DNA of 64,000 bases from Puia sp963742225 (GCA_963742225.1 CAVULD010000002.1:434001-498000), one strand, 5' to 3'; shown: positions 1 to 9,255, numbered from the stretch's first letter. The notes: generated from the letters alone by a model not told the origin. Made by a program: numbers and translations.

Positions 1-252
1 TAGTGACTTGGCGGATCCAGCTTCTAAAATCAACAGCCCTGCCCAAGCCAGTCCGCCAGCCCTTCAGGATCCAGGGCTCCGGTTCAAAAATAAGACTATG
101 AAGCCGAACATCCGCACCGCAATTTCGCAGCTCGGCGCCCAAGCCATACCATGTGCCTGGTTCATACCTAGATCCAGCGACGGTTCAGCGAGCCAGTAGC
201 CTGCAACTGGTCGTATTTGGCATAAATCGTAGTTTTTCCTGGTAAAAACACC
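1..252. other. Left edge, no supported gene
   Basis: Overlapping short frames exist on both strands, but none has a recognisable domain, a signal peptide or a convincing start. I see no RNA gene, repeat or terminator here. The edge may hold the 3' flank of a gene outside the window. Confidence 0.5.
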
Positions 253-283
253 TTGCACGGGTGCGGCGCCTGTGGTATCTTGT
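253..283 (+). promoter_or_regulatory. Candidate promoter of the small membrane protein gene
   Basis: TTGC at 253-256, a 19-base spacer and TATCTTGT at 276-283 resemble the Bacteroidota TTTG-N19-TAnnTTTG promoter. The -7 element has one deviation. It sits about 30 bases before the ATG at 315. By-eye match only. Confidence 0.3.
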
Positions 284-314
284 TGTGATCCAAGATTTCT
301 GAAAACCAATCGTT

Positions 315-470
315 ATGGAAAAATCAATCCCTATGAAGCAAGAACAGGAATTGCGCGCTTGCCCTCCTGGAAAGATGCTACTTAAACTGACCATTTTTGG
401 CTGTTTCTTATTGGGTTTTGCCTACGTATCGATCCTGTTGCTGAATACGGCATTTCAGGCCATCCACTAA
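315..470 (+). CDS. Small single-span membrane protein (51 aa), unknown function
   Basis: I do not recognise a family. The frame runs from ATG 315 to TAA 468-470. It has a polar, charged N-terminus (KQEQELR, then PPGK) followed by about 25 hydrophobic residues (LLKLTIFGCFLLGFAYVSIL), and so has the shape of a one-helix inner membrane protein. A promoter-like element lies 30 bases upstream. It points towards the convergent fucosidase gene 76 bases away and has no operon partner in view. The main alternative is a chance frame; the clean hydrophobic segment and the upstream promoter are the only support. Confidence 0.4.
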   Translation: MEKSIPMKQEQELRACPPGKMLLKLTIFGCFLLGFAYVSILLLNTAFQAIH

Positions 471-546
471 GTACTACGAACGCAAATCCTCGGTCCTGTA
501 GCTTACCTCTGGAACCTATCTCTTCCGGGCCTTGCCCGCAATGTCC

Positions 547-1869
547 CTAATAGGCCAACTCCAGCACGGTATCTATCGAATCCATCGGTACGCCCTTTAA
601 ATCTAGGAGCATATACTCGTCCGCCATGCGCGCATAAGGTACCGGAGTTTTTGAGACGAACACCTGGGCCGATTTGATTTTATAGGGCATTTTCAGCAGT
701 AACTTATCCCCGTCGGGTTTCAATATGTGCACGAATACCTGATGCGACTTCTCCGTAATGGCCCCCCAGCTCTTGGGTGCCATAAACCCTCCATGCGTTC
801 CGTAAATAGTCGGTCCGTAGATTGCAAGCCAGTCTCCCATCGCCTCCAACCTGCTAGTAAATTCGGGTTGTATTTTCCCGTTGGGAAGCGGTCCAATATT
901 CAACAGCAAGTTGGCTCCGTATCCCGCATCCTTCACCAAAAGTTGAATCAGCTCCTTGGTTGATTTGTAGTTGTGATCGGTAATGTTGAACCCCCAGGAA
1001 TCGTTGATTGTTTCGCAGGTTTCCAGCGGCAGCGTGGACACCTCCTGACCACCGAATCCGGTGGTATTGGCCCCTGGCAGGTCTTTTTCGAACATTTGGA
1101 AATCCTCCCCGCTGAGGGGTGTTTGATGGTGGTTATTGCCGATCAGGCATGCTGGCTGCAGCCGGTGGATCAGCGTATAGATATCCTGGATATGCCAGTC
1201 AACCTTGGATTTTTGATTTTTGTCCGCATCGTTGTCCAATTGGTCCCAAAAACCATCAAACCAAACCCCGCTTATTTCACCGTAATTAGTCAGTAGCTCC
1301 GTAAGCTGAGCTTGCATGAAACGCAGGTAACTAGGCCAATCGCTTTTTTGCGTCCGTCCAGTGCCGTGGCCGGTACGACCTGTTTCGTACTGGTAGTCGG
1401 AGCGGTACCAATCGAGCAGGGAATAGTAGACAAACAACTTGATCCCTTGGCGGTGGCATTCGTCGGCCAGCAGTTTCACAGCGTCTTTGCCCCAGGGCGT
1501 CTTAGTTATCTTCCAGTCGGATTGCTTTGTGTCCCATAGGCTAAACCCGTCGTGATGACGTGTGATAAGCGTAATGTATTGCATGCCCGCCCGTTTAGCG
1601 GTGGCGACCCATTGGGCAGCGTCGAAACCTTGCGGGTTAAATATCCCGATCAGTTGGGTATAGTCCTGGACGTGAATATTTCGGTTGTTCATCACCCATT
1701 CTCCGCTGCCCAGTACGCTGAACGCGCCCCAGTGAATGAACAGTCCAAATCGCGCACTGTCGAACCAACGTCGCTGCTGAAGGTTTTGCGCAGTCGGGGC
1801 ATAGCCAGTTTGTGGTCGAGCCAAAAGGCAAAGGCAGGAGCTGCACAGTACAAGGGCAATTTTTTTCAT
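547..1869 (-). CDS. Secreted alpha-L-fucosidase, GH29
   Basis: Predicted retaining exo-fucosidase that releases alpha-L-fucose from glycans in the periplasm or at the cell surface. The frame extends further upstream, but the ATG at 1869 gives a typical signal peptide (MKKIALVLCSSCLCLLARPQ) and 440 residues, so I chose it. The GH29 barrel begins with RRWFDSARFGLFIHWGAFS. HHDGFSLWDT follows, and the nucleophile motif VWFDGFW carries Asp205. A C-terminal beta domain completes the protein, a normal length for the family. It lies alone between the small membrane protein and pdhB, with no polysaccharide-utilisation SusC/D pair nearby. Family assignment is firm; the linkage preference is not visible. 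Confidence 0.93.
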   Translation of the reverse strand: MKKIALVLCSSCLCLLARPQTGYAPTAQNLQQRRWFDSARFGLFIHWGAFSVLGSGEWVMNNRNIHVQDYTQLIGIFNPQGFDAAQWVATAKRAGMQYITLITRHHDGFSLWDTKQSDWKITKTPWGKDAVKLLADECHRQGIKLFVYYSLLDWYRSDYQYETGRTGHGTGRTQKSDWPSYLRFMQAQLTELLTNYGEISGVWFDGFWDQLDNDADKNQKSKVDWHIQDIYTLIHRLQPACLIGNNHHQTPLSGEDFQMFEKDLPGANTTGFGGQEVSTLPLETCETINDSWGFNITDHNYKSTKELIQLLVKDAGYGANLLLNIGPLPNGKIQPEFTSRLEAMGDWLAIYGPTIYGTHGGFMAPKSWGAITEKSHQVFVHILKPDGDKLLLKMPYKIKSAQVFVSKTPVPYARMADEYMLLDLKGVPMDSIDTVLELAY

Positions 1870-2085
1870 GGTCAAGCAATTTGACCTATCAAGATAGAAA
1901 AAAACGAAGAGATTCTTTGCGGACGGCTTTTTTTTAAAAAATCGGGGAACCGTAGTCCACAATCCAACCCCCGCAAACCGGCCAGGCGTGTCTTGCACCG
2001 TCAGCCACCTAGAGATTCCTCATGGACATCGTTGGCGGGATGAAGATTGTCGTTGCTCGCAAAGAGTCCGACAAAAAAGTGCGGG

Positions 2086-3072
2086 CTATTTACGGAGATA
2101 CATGACCTCTTTAACCAACCTAATCGTTCTGGGAATATCTGGCAAGGCGTTGGCGACCAGATTGGGAGCGTAATGCAGCGGAGCATCCGCGGAAGTAATA
2201 CGAAGAATGGGTGCGTCTAAGTAATCGAAGCCCTCCTTTTGTATGCGGTAGGCAATTTCAGACGAGATCGACGCAAAGGGCCATTGCTCTTCCACAATCA
2301 CCAGGCGATTGGTTTTCTTGACGCTCTCCAGGATAGTCATCCAATCCAACGGACGGATGGTTCGAAGATCGATCACTTCAGCCTGGATGCCCTCTTTTTC
2401 GAGTTCCACTGCCGCGCCGAGGGCAACCTTCATCATTTTATTGTATGAAACAATCGTGACGTCTTTACCCGGTCGCTTCACGTCGGATTTCCCTAAGGCG
2501 ATATAATATTCTTCTTCCGGCACCTCCGATTTATCTCCATACATCACCTCACTTTCCATAAAGATCACCGGATCTTCCTCATATCGTATGGACTGCTTCA
2601 GTAACCCCTTGGCATCGTATCCATTGCTGGGCGAGACGACTTTAAGGCCCGGGATATTGGCATACAGGCTTTCAAAAGCCGTCGAATGTTGGGCACCTAG
2701 CTGGCCCGCCGAGCCATTAGGCCCCCGGAAGACTATGGGGCAACCCACTTGGCCTCCGCTCATAGCCAGCATTTTGGACGCCGTATTGAGGATTTGATCC
2801 AAGGCCAAGGCAGCGAAATTCCAGGTCATATACTCCACGACCGGGCGAAGGCCATTTTGCGCAGCGCCCACAGCAATCCCCGTAAATCCGAGTTCAGAAA
2901 TGGGCGTATCAATGACCCGTTTGGGGCCAAACTCATCGAGCATCCCCTGGCTAACTTTATAAGCGCCATTATATTCGGCTACTTCTTCCCCCATCAGAAA
3001 CACGCGATCGTCTCGCCGCATTTCCTCACTTAGCGCTTCACGTAAGGCTTCTCTGAAAGCTATTTGTCTCAT
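2086..3072 (-). CDS. pdhB: Pyruvate dehydrogenase E1 component, beta subunit
   Basis: Beta half of the thiamine-diphosphate-dependent E1 heterotetramer that decarboxylates pyruvate and acetylates the E2 lipoyl domain. The 328 residues match a stand-alone E1 beta: N-terminal pyrimidine-binding domain with GEEVAEYNGAYKVSQG and DTPISELGFTGIAVGAA, then the transketolase C-terminal domain with VIDLRTIRPLD and VEEQWP. ATG 3072 is chosen because the only extension starts at a TTG that lies inside the -7 promoter element. The E1 alpha and E2 genes are not adjacent. lpdA (E3) occurs in the same window at 61.7 kb. A branched-chain or acetoin E1 beta is the alternative, but the residues look pyruvate-type. 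Confidence 0.93.
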   Translation of the reverse strand: MRQIAFREALREALSEEMRRDDRVFLMGEEVAEYNGAYKVSQGMLDEFGPKRVIDTPISELGFTGIAVGAAQNGLRPVVEYMTWNFAALALDQILNTASKMLAMSGGQVGCPIVFRGPNGSAGQLGAQHSTAFESLYANIPGLKVVSPSNGYDAKGLLKQSIRYEEDPVIFMESEVMYGDKSEVPEEEYYIALGKSDVKRPGKDVTIVSYNKMMKVALGAAVELEKEGIQAEVIDLRTIRPLDWMTILESVKKTNRLVIVEEQWPFASISSEIAYRIQKEGFDYLDAPILRITSADAPLHYAPNLVANALPDIPRTIRLVKEVMYLRK

Positions 3073-3093
3073 TCCCTTGGATTTAACGAGTGG

Positions 3094-3125
3094 CAAAAAT
3101 ATTGGTTGTAGAGGATATTATCAAA
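3094..3125 (-). promoter_or_regulatory. Promoter of pdhB
   Basis: Read on the minus strand: TTTG (3125-3122), a 20-base spacer, and TATTTTTG (3101-3094). Both elements match the Bacteroidota consensus TTTG-N19-21-TAnnTTTG exactly. The start codon lies about 21 bases further on, which implies a very short leader. Confidence 0.65.
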
Positions 3126-3288
3126 TCGTGTTGCCCTGGGCAAAATGCGGCAATTCCGTCTGTGCCAGCAGCCAGGACGGATCGGGGCGCATTTCCGACC
3201 CTGGAATAAAAATATCCGGGCTCATTTGTCCTAATCGCACTAATCCCCTTGTCTTATCCGGTGATTTTTTAACCTAAACTGCATCACT

Positions 3289-3693
3289 ATGCCCAAGAAC
3301 ATCACCCAGCAAGTACGCTTCAAAGGGATCTCGGCAGCCACCCTCTTTAATCTGTACCTGGATGGGAAAAAACATACCGCGGCAACCGGCTCTCCCGCAG
3401 AGATTCAATGTACAGAAGGCTCCACATTCCACGCCCACGACAAATACATCAGTGGCAAAAATCTCCAGCTGGTAAAAAACCGGCTCATTGTCCAAAGCTG
3501 GCGTGGTTCGGATTGGCACAAAACGGATCTGGATTCTACCTTTATCCTCCTTTTTGAAGAAAAAGGCAAGGATACCATCGTGCATATGACGCATGCCGAT
3601 GTGCCGGACGAATTTGCAGAGGAAATTAAGACGGGTTGGAAAACCTATTACTGGCAACCCTGGAAAAAATACCTCAAAGAGCACGCGCAGTAG
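3289..3693 (+). CDS. SRPBCC (START/Bet v1-like, AHSA1) domain protein
   Basis: 134-residue single-domain protein of the activator-of-Hsp90 ATPase-like SRPBCC family, whose members form a hydrophobic ligand cavity. The N-terminal QQVRFKGISAATLFNLYLDGKKH, the middle GSTFHAHDKYISGKNLQLVKNRLIVQSWRG and the C-terminal GWKTYYWQPWKKYL are typical landmarks, and the length equals one domain. It has no signal peptide, so it is cytoplasmic. The DinB-like gene starts 50 bases downstream on the same strand; this pairing of small putative ligand-binding enzymes suggests co-transcription. The substrate cannot be inferred. Confidence 0.85.
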   Translation: MPKNITQQVRFKGISAATLFNLYLDGKKHTAATGSPAEIQCTEGSTFHAHDKYISGKNLQLVKNRLIVQSWRGSDWHKTDLDSTFILLFEEKGKDTIVHMTHADVPDEFAEEIKTGWKTYYWQPWKKYLKEHAQ

Positions 3694-3743
3694 CATGGAG
3701 TTGCCTCTTGCGACAAACAATAAATCTAGCTACCTTCCCTATT

Positions 3744-4202
3744 ATGCAGCGCATCATCGACCAACTGGATCGTGTACTCATTCAGTATACGCCCAAAATC
3801 CTAGCCGTAAGCGAGCTGGAGCTTTCAACAAAAGTTAATGCCAAGACCTGGAGCAAGCGAGAGATCCTCGGCCACCTGATTGATTCGGCGCAAAACAATA
3901 TCCGCAGGTTCCTCGTTGCCCAGTATGAACCCGTTCCAAGTATAACCTATGCCCAGGATCAATGGGTCAAACTATCCCATTATCAACACTGGCCTACCCA
4001 GGACCTGATCGAACTTTGGGTCTTACTGAACAGGCAAATCTCGCGCATCCTTGCCCACTTTTCCGACCAAGCCGCAAGCAGAACATGTGACACGGGTGGG
4101 CTCGCACCCACGCGTCTGGACGAAGTCGCGGCTGATTACATGAAACACTTGTTGCATCATGTGCATCAAATTGTCGGTATGGAGCCAGTTGCCTATCCCT
4201 GA
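3744..4202 (+). CDS. DinB-family protein
   Basis: 152-residue four-helix-bundle protein of the DinB/DUF664 superfamily, which includes metal-dependent thiol transferases and many proteins of unknown role. HLIDSAQNN in helix 2 and HHVHQI near the C-terminus supply the usual metal-binding histidines. The frame is open further upstream inside the SRPBCC gene, but ATG 3744 gives the normal family length and no overlap. Bacillithiol is probably made by this organism (bshB1 at 43.5 kb), and some DinB proteins use bacillithiol; any link here is inference only. Confidence 0.8.
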   Translation: MQRIIDQLDRVLIQYTPKILAVSELELSTKVNAKTWSKREILGHLIDSAQNNIRRFLVAQYEPVPSITYAQDQWVKLSHYQHWPTQDLIELWVLLNRQISRILAHFSDQAASRTCDTGGLAPTRLDEVAADYMKHLLHHVHQIVGMEPVAYP

Positions 4203-4278
4203 GGGATGCCATATGCCCAAAGGTCAGACGGAGATGCTGGGCTGACTCGCAGCGGTGGAAATCACCTCGCTGAGCTTC

Positions 4279-4953
4279 CTAGGGTGGAGTGTTTTTGTCG
4301 ATGTTGAGACCAAGTGTCCCTCGTAGTCGTTTCCAAATGCCTTCACGCTTGGTCAAGCTAATAAAATCATTTTTATAGGCCAGGCTGGAATCTATGGCCG
4401 GATCGCGCATCATGGACTCCGCCGCTTTGAGCGTGTCCACGACCATGGGTATACGCCCAACACCAGGGGGTAATTTTCGGCGAATAAACCGGCTCAGGCT
4501 CTTAGTCTGAAAAGGGTCGGAGGCCAAAGCAATGCGATGGAATCCCAATTTTTTTGCCTCCCAGTAGGAGTAATAAATATTTTCCGTACTGTGCTCAGCC
4601 CGTGTTTCGACGAAAATTCGATTTTGATCGATGCCGATGGCCTGTGCATAAAGGGCCATGATGACGGCTTCGGTGTACGGCGTGTAGACCGAGGAACCCG
4701 AATACATGACGTTTTTGGCTATCCCTTGATCGTAGAGGTATTTGGACCAATAGATTCTTCCTTTCATTGTCCTACTCCATCCTCCGGGTTCAAACGGCAC
4801 GCCAGGGACGACAATAATGTCGAAAGGTTGCTTCCTTGCTTCTTCCAGCAGTCTTCGGGAAGCCCGGGGCGAAAATGAACAGGAAAGAACCATGAACAAT
4901 AGATGTAGCAGCAGAACCCGGTTCAAGAACCGGGCGGTTTGTGTTAATGTCAT
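4279..4953 (-). CDS. DUF218/YdcF-SanA-like envelope protein
   Basis: 224 residues. A hydrophobic N-terminal segment ends in MVLSC, a possible though not ideal lipobox, so the protein is membrane-anchored or a lipoprotein. The DUF218 domain follows: FDIIVVPGVPFEPGG, GIAKNVMYSGSSVYTPYTEA, VETRAEHSTENIYYSYWEAKKLG and ASDPFQTKSL match the conserved blocks of the YdcF/ElyC/SanA family. Members are linked to envelope biogenesis or vancomycin tolerance in other bacteria, without a defined reaction. The gene stands alone, with an apparently empty 321-base region upstream. Confidence 0.82.
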   Translation of the reverse strand: MTLTQTARFLNRVLLLHLLFMVLSCSFSPRASRRLLEEARKQPFDIIVVPGVPFEPGGWSRTMKGRIYWSKYLYDQGIAKNVMYSGSSVYTPYTEAVIMALYAQAIGIDQNRIFVETRAEHSTENIYYSYWEAKKLGFHRIALASDPFQTKSLSRFIRRKLPPGVGRIPMVVDTLKAAESMMRDPAIDSSLAYKNDFISLTKREGIWKRLRGTLGLNIDKNTPP

Positions 4954-5274
4954 GCGTTAGTGGTGTAGGTTAATGCTTGCGGCCAAGCGCACTAGTCTAC
5001 CAGGCCGACCCAAATTCGACCTGTTGCACGCCTCGGAATAGGTCAAAAGGCTCCACCTATCCAGTACCCGGTTCCTACATCAGGCTACCTTCAGGGTATG
5101 AAAATACAAAAAAAATTGCCCTGGGAAAACATCCCAACCTCTCCAGCAATTTACCGCCGCCGGACGCCCTTGTCGGCCCCGAATCACCTCCGGGGTGCCA
5201 GATGCTTTGGGGGAAGCGTAACTTTTCTAGTATCCTTACTTTTGTATTTTGCCACGAATCCCTTAATCTTACGG
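4954..5274. other. Intergenic region between divergent genes, nothing specific seen
   Basis: Spacer between the DUF218 gene (minus) and the GH16 gene (plus). The string TACTTTTG at 5237-5244 fits a -7 element for the GH16 gene, but no -33 element lies at the right distance. No small frame, hairpin terminator or RNA gene is convincing. Confidence 0.45.
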
Positions 5275-6447
5275 ATGAAATACATTGCCATTGCAGGGGT
5301 GATTTGTACACTATGGGCTTGTTCCAAGGGATCCTCCAATAACCACAATTCTGATTTGGTCACCGCATCACCCCAGAACCTAACGCAGCAAAGAGCAGAT
5401 ACCAGCAGCACGTTTAGGTTTTATGTTGGCCTGAGCGTCCCTGCCACGAGCCAGGTTTCGATCCATTATTCCACACAGGATGGGACCGCAAAGGCCAATA
5501 CCGACTACCTGCCCCAGTCAGGCACCCTGACCATCTCCGTGGGACAGCAGCAAAGTTATGTGGATATCGTGGTGACTGGGGACAGCCTGCGCCAGGCGGA
5601 GCAAGTTTTTTATTTGCAGCTATCCAACCCGGTAAACTGTGAGCTGACTACGAACCAAATAGTGGGAACCATCCTCAATGACGGCACCTACCTTCCTACC
5701 GATACGTCAGGCTATGAATCCCCCTTGTCCTATCCGGGTTACACACTGCGCTGGAGTGATGAATTCAATTCCAATGCCATTAACACCAGCAATTGGAACT
5801 TTGAATCCGGCAACAACAACGGGTGGGGTAATAACGAATTGGAATGTTACACGGCCAGGACCCAAAATGTCTTTCAATCCTGCGGCCACCTGGTCATAGA
5901 GGCCCGAGAGGAAAACTACGGAGGCAGCAATTATACCTCCACGCGCATGAATACGGAAGGCAATCAGCAATTCCAATATGGAAGAATTGATATTCGAGCT
6001 AAACTTCCTGTGGCTGCAGGATTGTGGCCAGCTCTATGGATGTTGGGGTCAAATTTCCCCCAGACTGGTTGGCCTAGCTGTGGAGAAACGGATATCATGG
6101 AGCTGATAGGTCTGCATCCGAACCAAGTCGTCGGCTCCCTGCACTGGGCGGAACAAGGAGGAGAAGAGGGATCCTACAGCCAGAGCTACAATTTGGCTAG
6201 TGGCGATTTTTCCCAGCAATTCCATGTATTCAGTTTGATCTGGCAATCCGATTCGGTCCAAATGTTGGTAGACGATAGTGTGTATATGAGTTTTGGTAAC
6301 AAGACGGTGGGCTCGACATGGCCATTCAACAGCCCTTCTTTTTTCATTTTTAATGTGGCCGTAGGTGGCAATTGGCCTGGTGCTCCCACAGAGACGACCG
6401 TTTTCCCACAACGCATGTTCGTGGATTACGTTCGGGTATTTCAGTGA
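5275..6447 (+). CDS. Lipoprotein endo-beta-glucanase, GH16, with Calx-beta domain
   Basis: Predicted surface or periplasmic endo-1,3(4)-beta-glucanase (laminarinase type). ATG 5275 gives a lipoprotein signal MKYIAIAGVICTLWAC with acylated Cys16, so the longer upstream frame is rejected. Residues about 30-130 form a Calx-beta domain (YSTQDGTAKANTDYLPQSGT, LNDGTY). Residues about 150-390 are the GH16 jelly roll with YTLRWSDEFN, NNELECYTARTQNV and the catalytic motif ETDIME (Glu271 nucleophile, Asp273, Glu276 acid/base), then VDYVRVFQ at the end. Complete. Substrate preference among beta-glucans is inferred from the family only. Confidence 0.93.
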   Translation: MKYIAIAGVICTLWACSKGSSNNHNSDLVTASPQNLTQQRADTSSTFRFYVGLSVPATSQVSIHYSTQDGTAKANTDYLPQSGTLTISVGQQQSYVDIVVTGDSLRQAEQVFYLQLSNPVNCELTTNQIVGTILNDGTYLPTDTSGYESPLSYPGYTLRWSDEFNSNAINTSNWNFESGNNNGWGNNELECYTARTQNVFQSCGHLVIEAREENYGGSNYTSTRMNTEGNQQFQYGRIDIRAKLPVAAGLWPALWMLGSNFPQTGWPSCGETDIMELIGLHPNQVVGSLHWAEQGGEEGSYSQSYNLASGDFSQQFHVFSLIWQSDSVQMLVDDSVYMSFGNKTVGSTWPFNSPSFFIFNVAVGGNWPGAPTETTVFPQRMFVDYVRVFQ

Positions 6448-6581
6448 CCTAGCACTGGTTCGGACTGGGGCACCTGTCAACAAGCCTGCCCGCGCTCCAC
6501 TGCCGAGAACCGATGGCCTCTACCCGCTTTGGGCAAGCAGGTCGTCTGAAAAACTAGAACCATTCTCAACGCGATAGCTGT

Positions 6582-7112
6582 ATGTCATCAACTAGTCAAT
6601 TAACCGGACCTTTGCGCCCGTTCGCAACCGCGAACCCGTGGATCCTGTCTGCTCTCGTGCTAACCCTCCTAATGACCCGTTGCAACCCGCTTCCAACTAC
6701 GCTTACTGTCGCGCAGACTTCAGCAGTCGCTGACAGTGTTACGCGGCTTGCCTCGGACATTGCCAAAGCAGTTGACCAACAGGGACCAGTGGCTTGGCTA
6801 CAATACTTCAGTCAGACACCAGACTTTTACATGGCTTCGGATGGCCGCTTAAGTTTTGTCGGCTATGCTTCCGCCCGCGCATTCATCCTAGACACGCTAA
6901 CCAAACAATTGATTCGTATACACCTCCAATGGAGTGGGTTGCGGATTGACCCAATTAGCCCCCAAGCGGCCATGATGGCCGCGTCTTTTCAAGAGAAGCT
7001 AACAGATTCGTCGGGCAAAGAACTCGCCATTCATGGATATTTTTCGGCCTGGGTAAAGCAAACCGACCAAGGCTGGAAGCTGGCAAATGCGCACTGGTCC
7101 ACGGCGCCTTGA
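6582..7112 (+). CDS. Exported NTF2/SnoaL-like domain protein
   Basis: 176 residues. The hydrophobic stretch LSALVLTLLMTRC near residues 22-34 suggests export, perhaps as a lipoprotein, although Arg before the Cys is atypical of a lipobox. The remainder resembles the SnoaL/DUF4440 alpha+beta cone: DQQGPVAWLQYFSQTPDFYMASDGRLSFVGYASARAF, then a sheet ending in GYFSAWVKQTDQGWKLANAHWS, the usual last strands of the fold. No catalytic residue can be assigned. It follows the GH16 gene by 134 bases on the same strand. Confidence 0.6.
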   Translation: MSSTSQLTGPLRPFATANPWILSALVLTLLMTRCNPLPTTLTVAQTSAVADSVTRLASDIAKAVDQQGPVAWLQYFSQTPDFYMASDGRLSFVGYASARAFILDTLTKQLIRIHLQWSGLRIDPISPQAAMMAASFQEKLTDSSGKELAIHGYFSAWVKQTDQGWKLANAHWSTAP

Positions 7113-7170
7113 GTCGGCAAAAAAAGTCGTCGTTGGTCAGCGTCTTGACTCATTTCTGGCCGTCTGCCAA

Positions 7171-9255
7171 CTATCTTCTTTCCTTTAGCAGGATAAGTTG
7201 GGGGCGCTCCTCCACATCCACGGTTACGGCACCCTGAGTCACTGCCCGATTGACCTGCTCACCCCAGGAAGATTGGTCCGTGAAGAACACTTGGGTAGCG
7301 TGTCCCCCTTGAGCTTCGCCTACGGATAGCTGGTAGTTATGAACCTTGGTTCCATTTCTGGTAGGACAATAGACAAAATAGGCAACCGAATCATGGGCCA
7401 GTCTATTTCTGTATTTGTAGACCCATACATCGCCTTTTTCGCGCACAATACTGTCGGGTGCGTAGTCCCCCAATCGACGTACGAATGCGCAGATGTAAAA
7501 CCAAGCCGCGTAGGCCTTGGTTCCCCCTCCCTGCGCCGGTCCAATGATTCCGCAAGTAGCATAGGGATTGGGGTCGGCCTCCGGGCCATAATCCCGCAGC
7601 CAGAATAAAACGTAGGCATCAAATCCTGAGAACGCCGTGGCGTTTATGGAGCGTAGGATAAAAATCCCCTGGCCATCCTGGGTGGAAATACCCGGCAGGA
7701 CAGGAGCCCCCTGACGGGACGCCGGGTTCTTATCATATCCGTTTTCTCCCAAAAAGCATTCGACATCTGGCTGGATGCGGCGGGTGGCTTCCCTCACTTT
7801 GGTCAATCGCCACCGCAGGGAATCTTGCTCCGGACTCAGGCCTTTTTGGCCAGTGGTGGAATAATGATGGTACTGGATACCCCCCTTCCACACAAAAGCA
7901 CTGTCCTGGCGTAGGCTGTTGCAGAGAAATTTATAGGTCCTGACCCGATTGGTATCCAGCTCGATCATGCCGCTGGTCATTAGCCGGCAGGTAGGATCCG
8001 CGTTGATTATCCCATGCTGAGGTCCCATATGGCCCTGGTCGCCGTCGTAATCGGCGCTGGATTGGGCAAAATATTCAACGGGTGAGCAGTACTTACTGCC
8101 CACCCAGGTTGCGTCTTCTTCGTTACCGTTCTCAAATAGCGTCATTACCCCCCGCCCGGATTGCCTGGGACGGTGTGACAGGGCCATCTGGGAGGTATCT
8201 ACCTGCGTTTTGCCGAAGAAAGCCGCCAGGTTCCACATCAAGGCAGCATGCCTGGCGTAACTGCTGGGATCTTCGGGATCCATTCCTGGGATGGAAACGG
8301 GCCTGTCCTTATCCGTAAAACCCTGCTTATCCATCCACCTGGACACGCCGCGGATGCTGTACCACACAACGTGGTGGTCCACGTTGGCAATGTCGTCTAT
8401 ATCGAAATGGTATTTCCCCTCCTTGGGGTCCCAGTTCCCATAGTGCAGCATAGTAAACTGTGGAGGCCCGGGGTGATTCAGGCTATCGTTATCAAAATCG
8501 AGCGCAAAATTGTAGAGCCGGTGGTAGTGGAAAGGTTCCAGCCAGTGTTGGTCAGTTTCCATGACATAATTGACGCCCAGAAAGTCCTTCATCGTTTTGG
8601 TTGAAAATTGTGCCTTATATGGACCGTAGGCAGTGGGTCCCGGTACTACTCCCCCCGGACAGCCATAGCACACCATCTCCGTGATGCAGGTCTCAAAGCT
8701 GCTGAACCGCACCAGGATGAATCGGGAACTATCCACGACGGAAAATTTGCGCCAGCCCCATAATCCAGGATCGGACCGCGTAAGGAAGGCTACCTGGAGC
8801 TTCCAATGATGCATGGTGCCCGTATAGATCCATACACTGTCCTCGGTATGGGACCGATCATATACATACACCTCCGAAAGCTTATACATTGCCTGCATGT
8901 CGGCTACAATCCGGCTGCCTCGGGGGTAGGGAAAATAAATCGCTGGCTGCAGCACGGGCTGGGGATTGGTTTGAGGTATGTAGCCTGGCTCCAGACTATT
9001 GGCTCCCCGTGGATCCACATAGGCGTTTTCGTCGAAGAGATTGAAGGGGTCACCAGCAGCAGTGGAGTATCCGCTTAAATCGTATACATGGTCCCGGTAG
9101 ATCGAAGTGATCTTTTGAGGCGTATTGCACTGATACGGATTGGACGACGTGGGAACCTGAGCCTGGTTGGCCGAGCAGCCGCCCAACGCGGCCAGCACGC
9201 TGCCGCTGAACAGCCAAACACCCAAGGCGCGGGCAACGGCAGAAATACTGAGCAT
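7171..9255 (-). CDS. Putative lipoprotein glycoside hydrolase, clan GH-A-like barrel
   Basis: About 694 residues. I cannot place it in a named GH family. ATG 9255 gives a lipoprotein signal ending LAALGGC (Cys27); an in-frame ATG at 9282 is possible. Residues about 50-230 look like a discoidin-type beta-sandwich (KLSEVYVYDRS, WKLQVAF, RFILVRFSSFETCITEM). Residues about 250-590 look like a TIM barrel with two candidate catalytic acids at clan-A positions: Glu379 in ENGNEED (Asn-Glu acid/base type) and Glu504 in FLGENGYD (nucleophile type). A C-terminal beta domain (VYKYRNRL to QLILLKERR) follows. Cellulase-like or GH39-like activity is inferred, not shown. It converges on the NTF2-like gene 58 bases away. 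Confidence 0.65.
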   Translation of the reverse strand: MLSISAVARALGVWLFSGSVLAALGGCSANQAQVPTSSNPYQCNTPQKITSIYRDHVYDLSGYSTAAGDPFNLFDENAYVDPRGANSLEPGYIPQTNPQPVLQPAIYFPYPRGSRIVADMQAMYKLSEVYVYDRSHTEDSVWIYTGTMHHWKLQVAFLTRSDPGLWGWRKFSVVDSSRFILVRFSSFETCITEMVCYGCPGGVVPGPTAYGPYKAQFSTKTMKDFLGVNYVMETDQHWLEPFHYHRLYNFALDFDNDSLNHPGPPQFTMLHYGNWDPKEGKYHFDIDDIANVDHHVVWYSIRGVSRWMDKQGFTDKDRPVSIPGMDPEDPSSYARHAALMWNLAAFFGKTQVDTSQMALSHRPRQSGRGVMTLFENGNEEDATWVGSKYCSPVEYFAQSSADYDGDQGHMGPQHGIINADPTCRLMTSGMIELDTNRVRTYKFLCNSLRQDSAFVWKGGIQYHHYSTTGQKGLSPEQDSLRWRLTKVREATRRIQPDVECFLGENGYDKNPASRQGAPVLPGISTQDGQGIFILRSINATAFSGFDAYVLFWLRDYGPEADPNPYATCGIIGPAQGGGTKAYAAWFYICAFVRRLGDYAPDSIVREKGDVWVYKYRNRLAHDSVAYFVYCPTRNGTKVHNYQLSVGEAQGGHATQVFFTDQSSWGEQVNRAVTQGAVTVDVEERPQLILLKERR

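Noticed and set aside
3073..3096. Eight-codon N-terminal extension of pdhB
   Set aside because: Its first codon is a TTG that forms part of the -7 promoter element, so it cannot be in the transcript.
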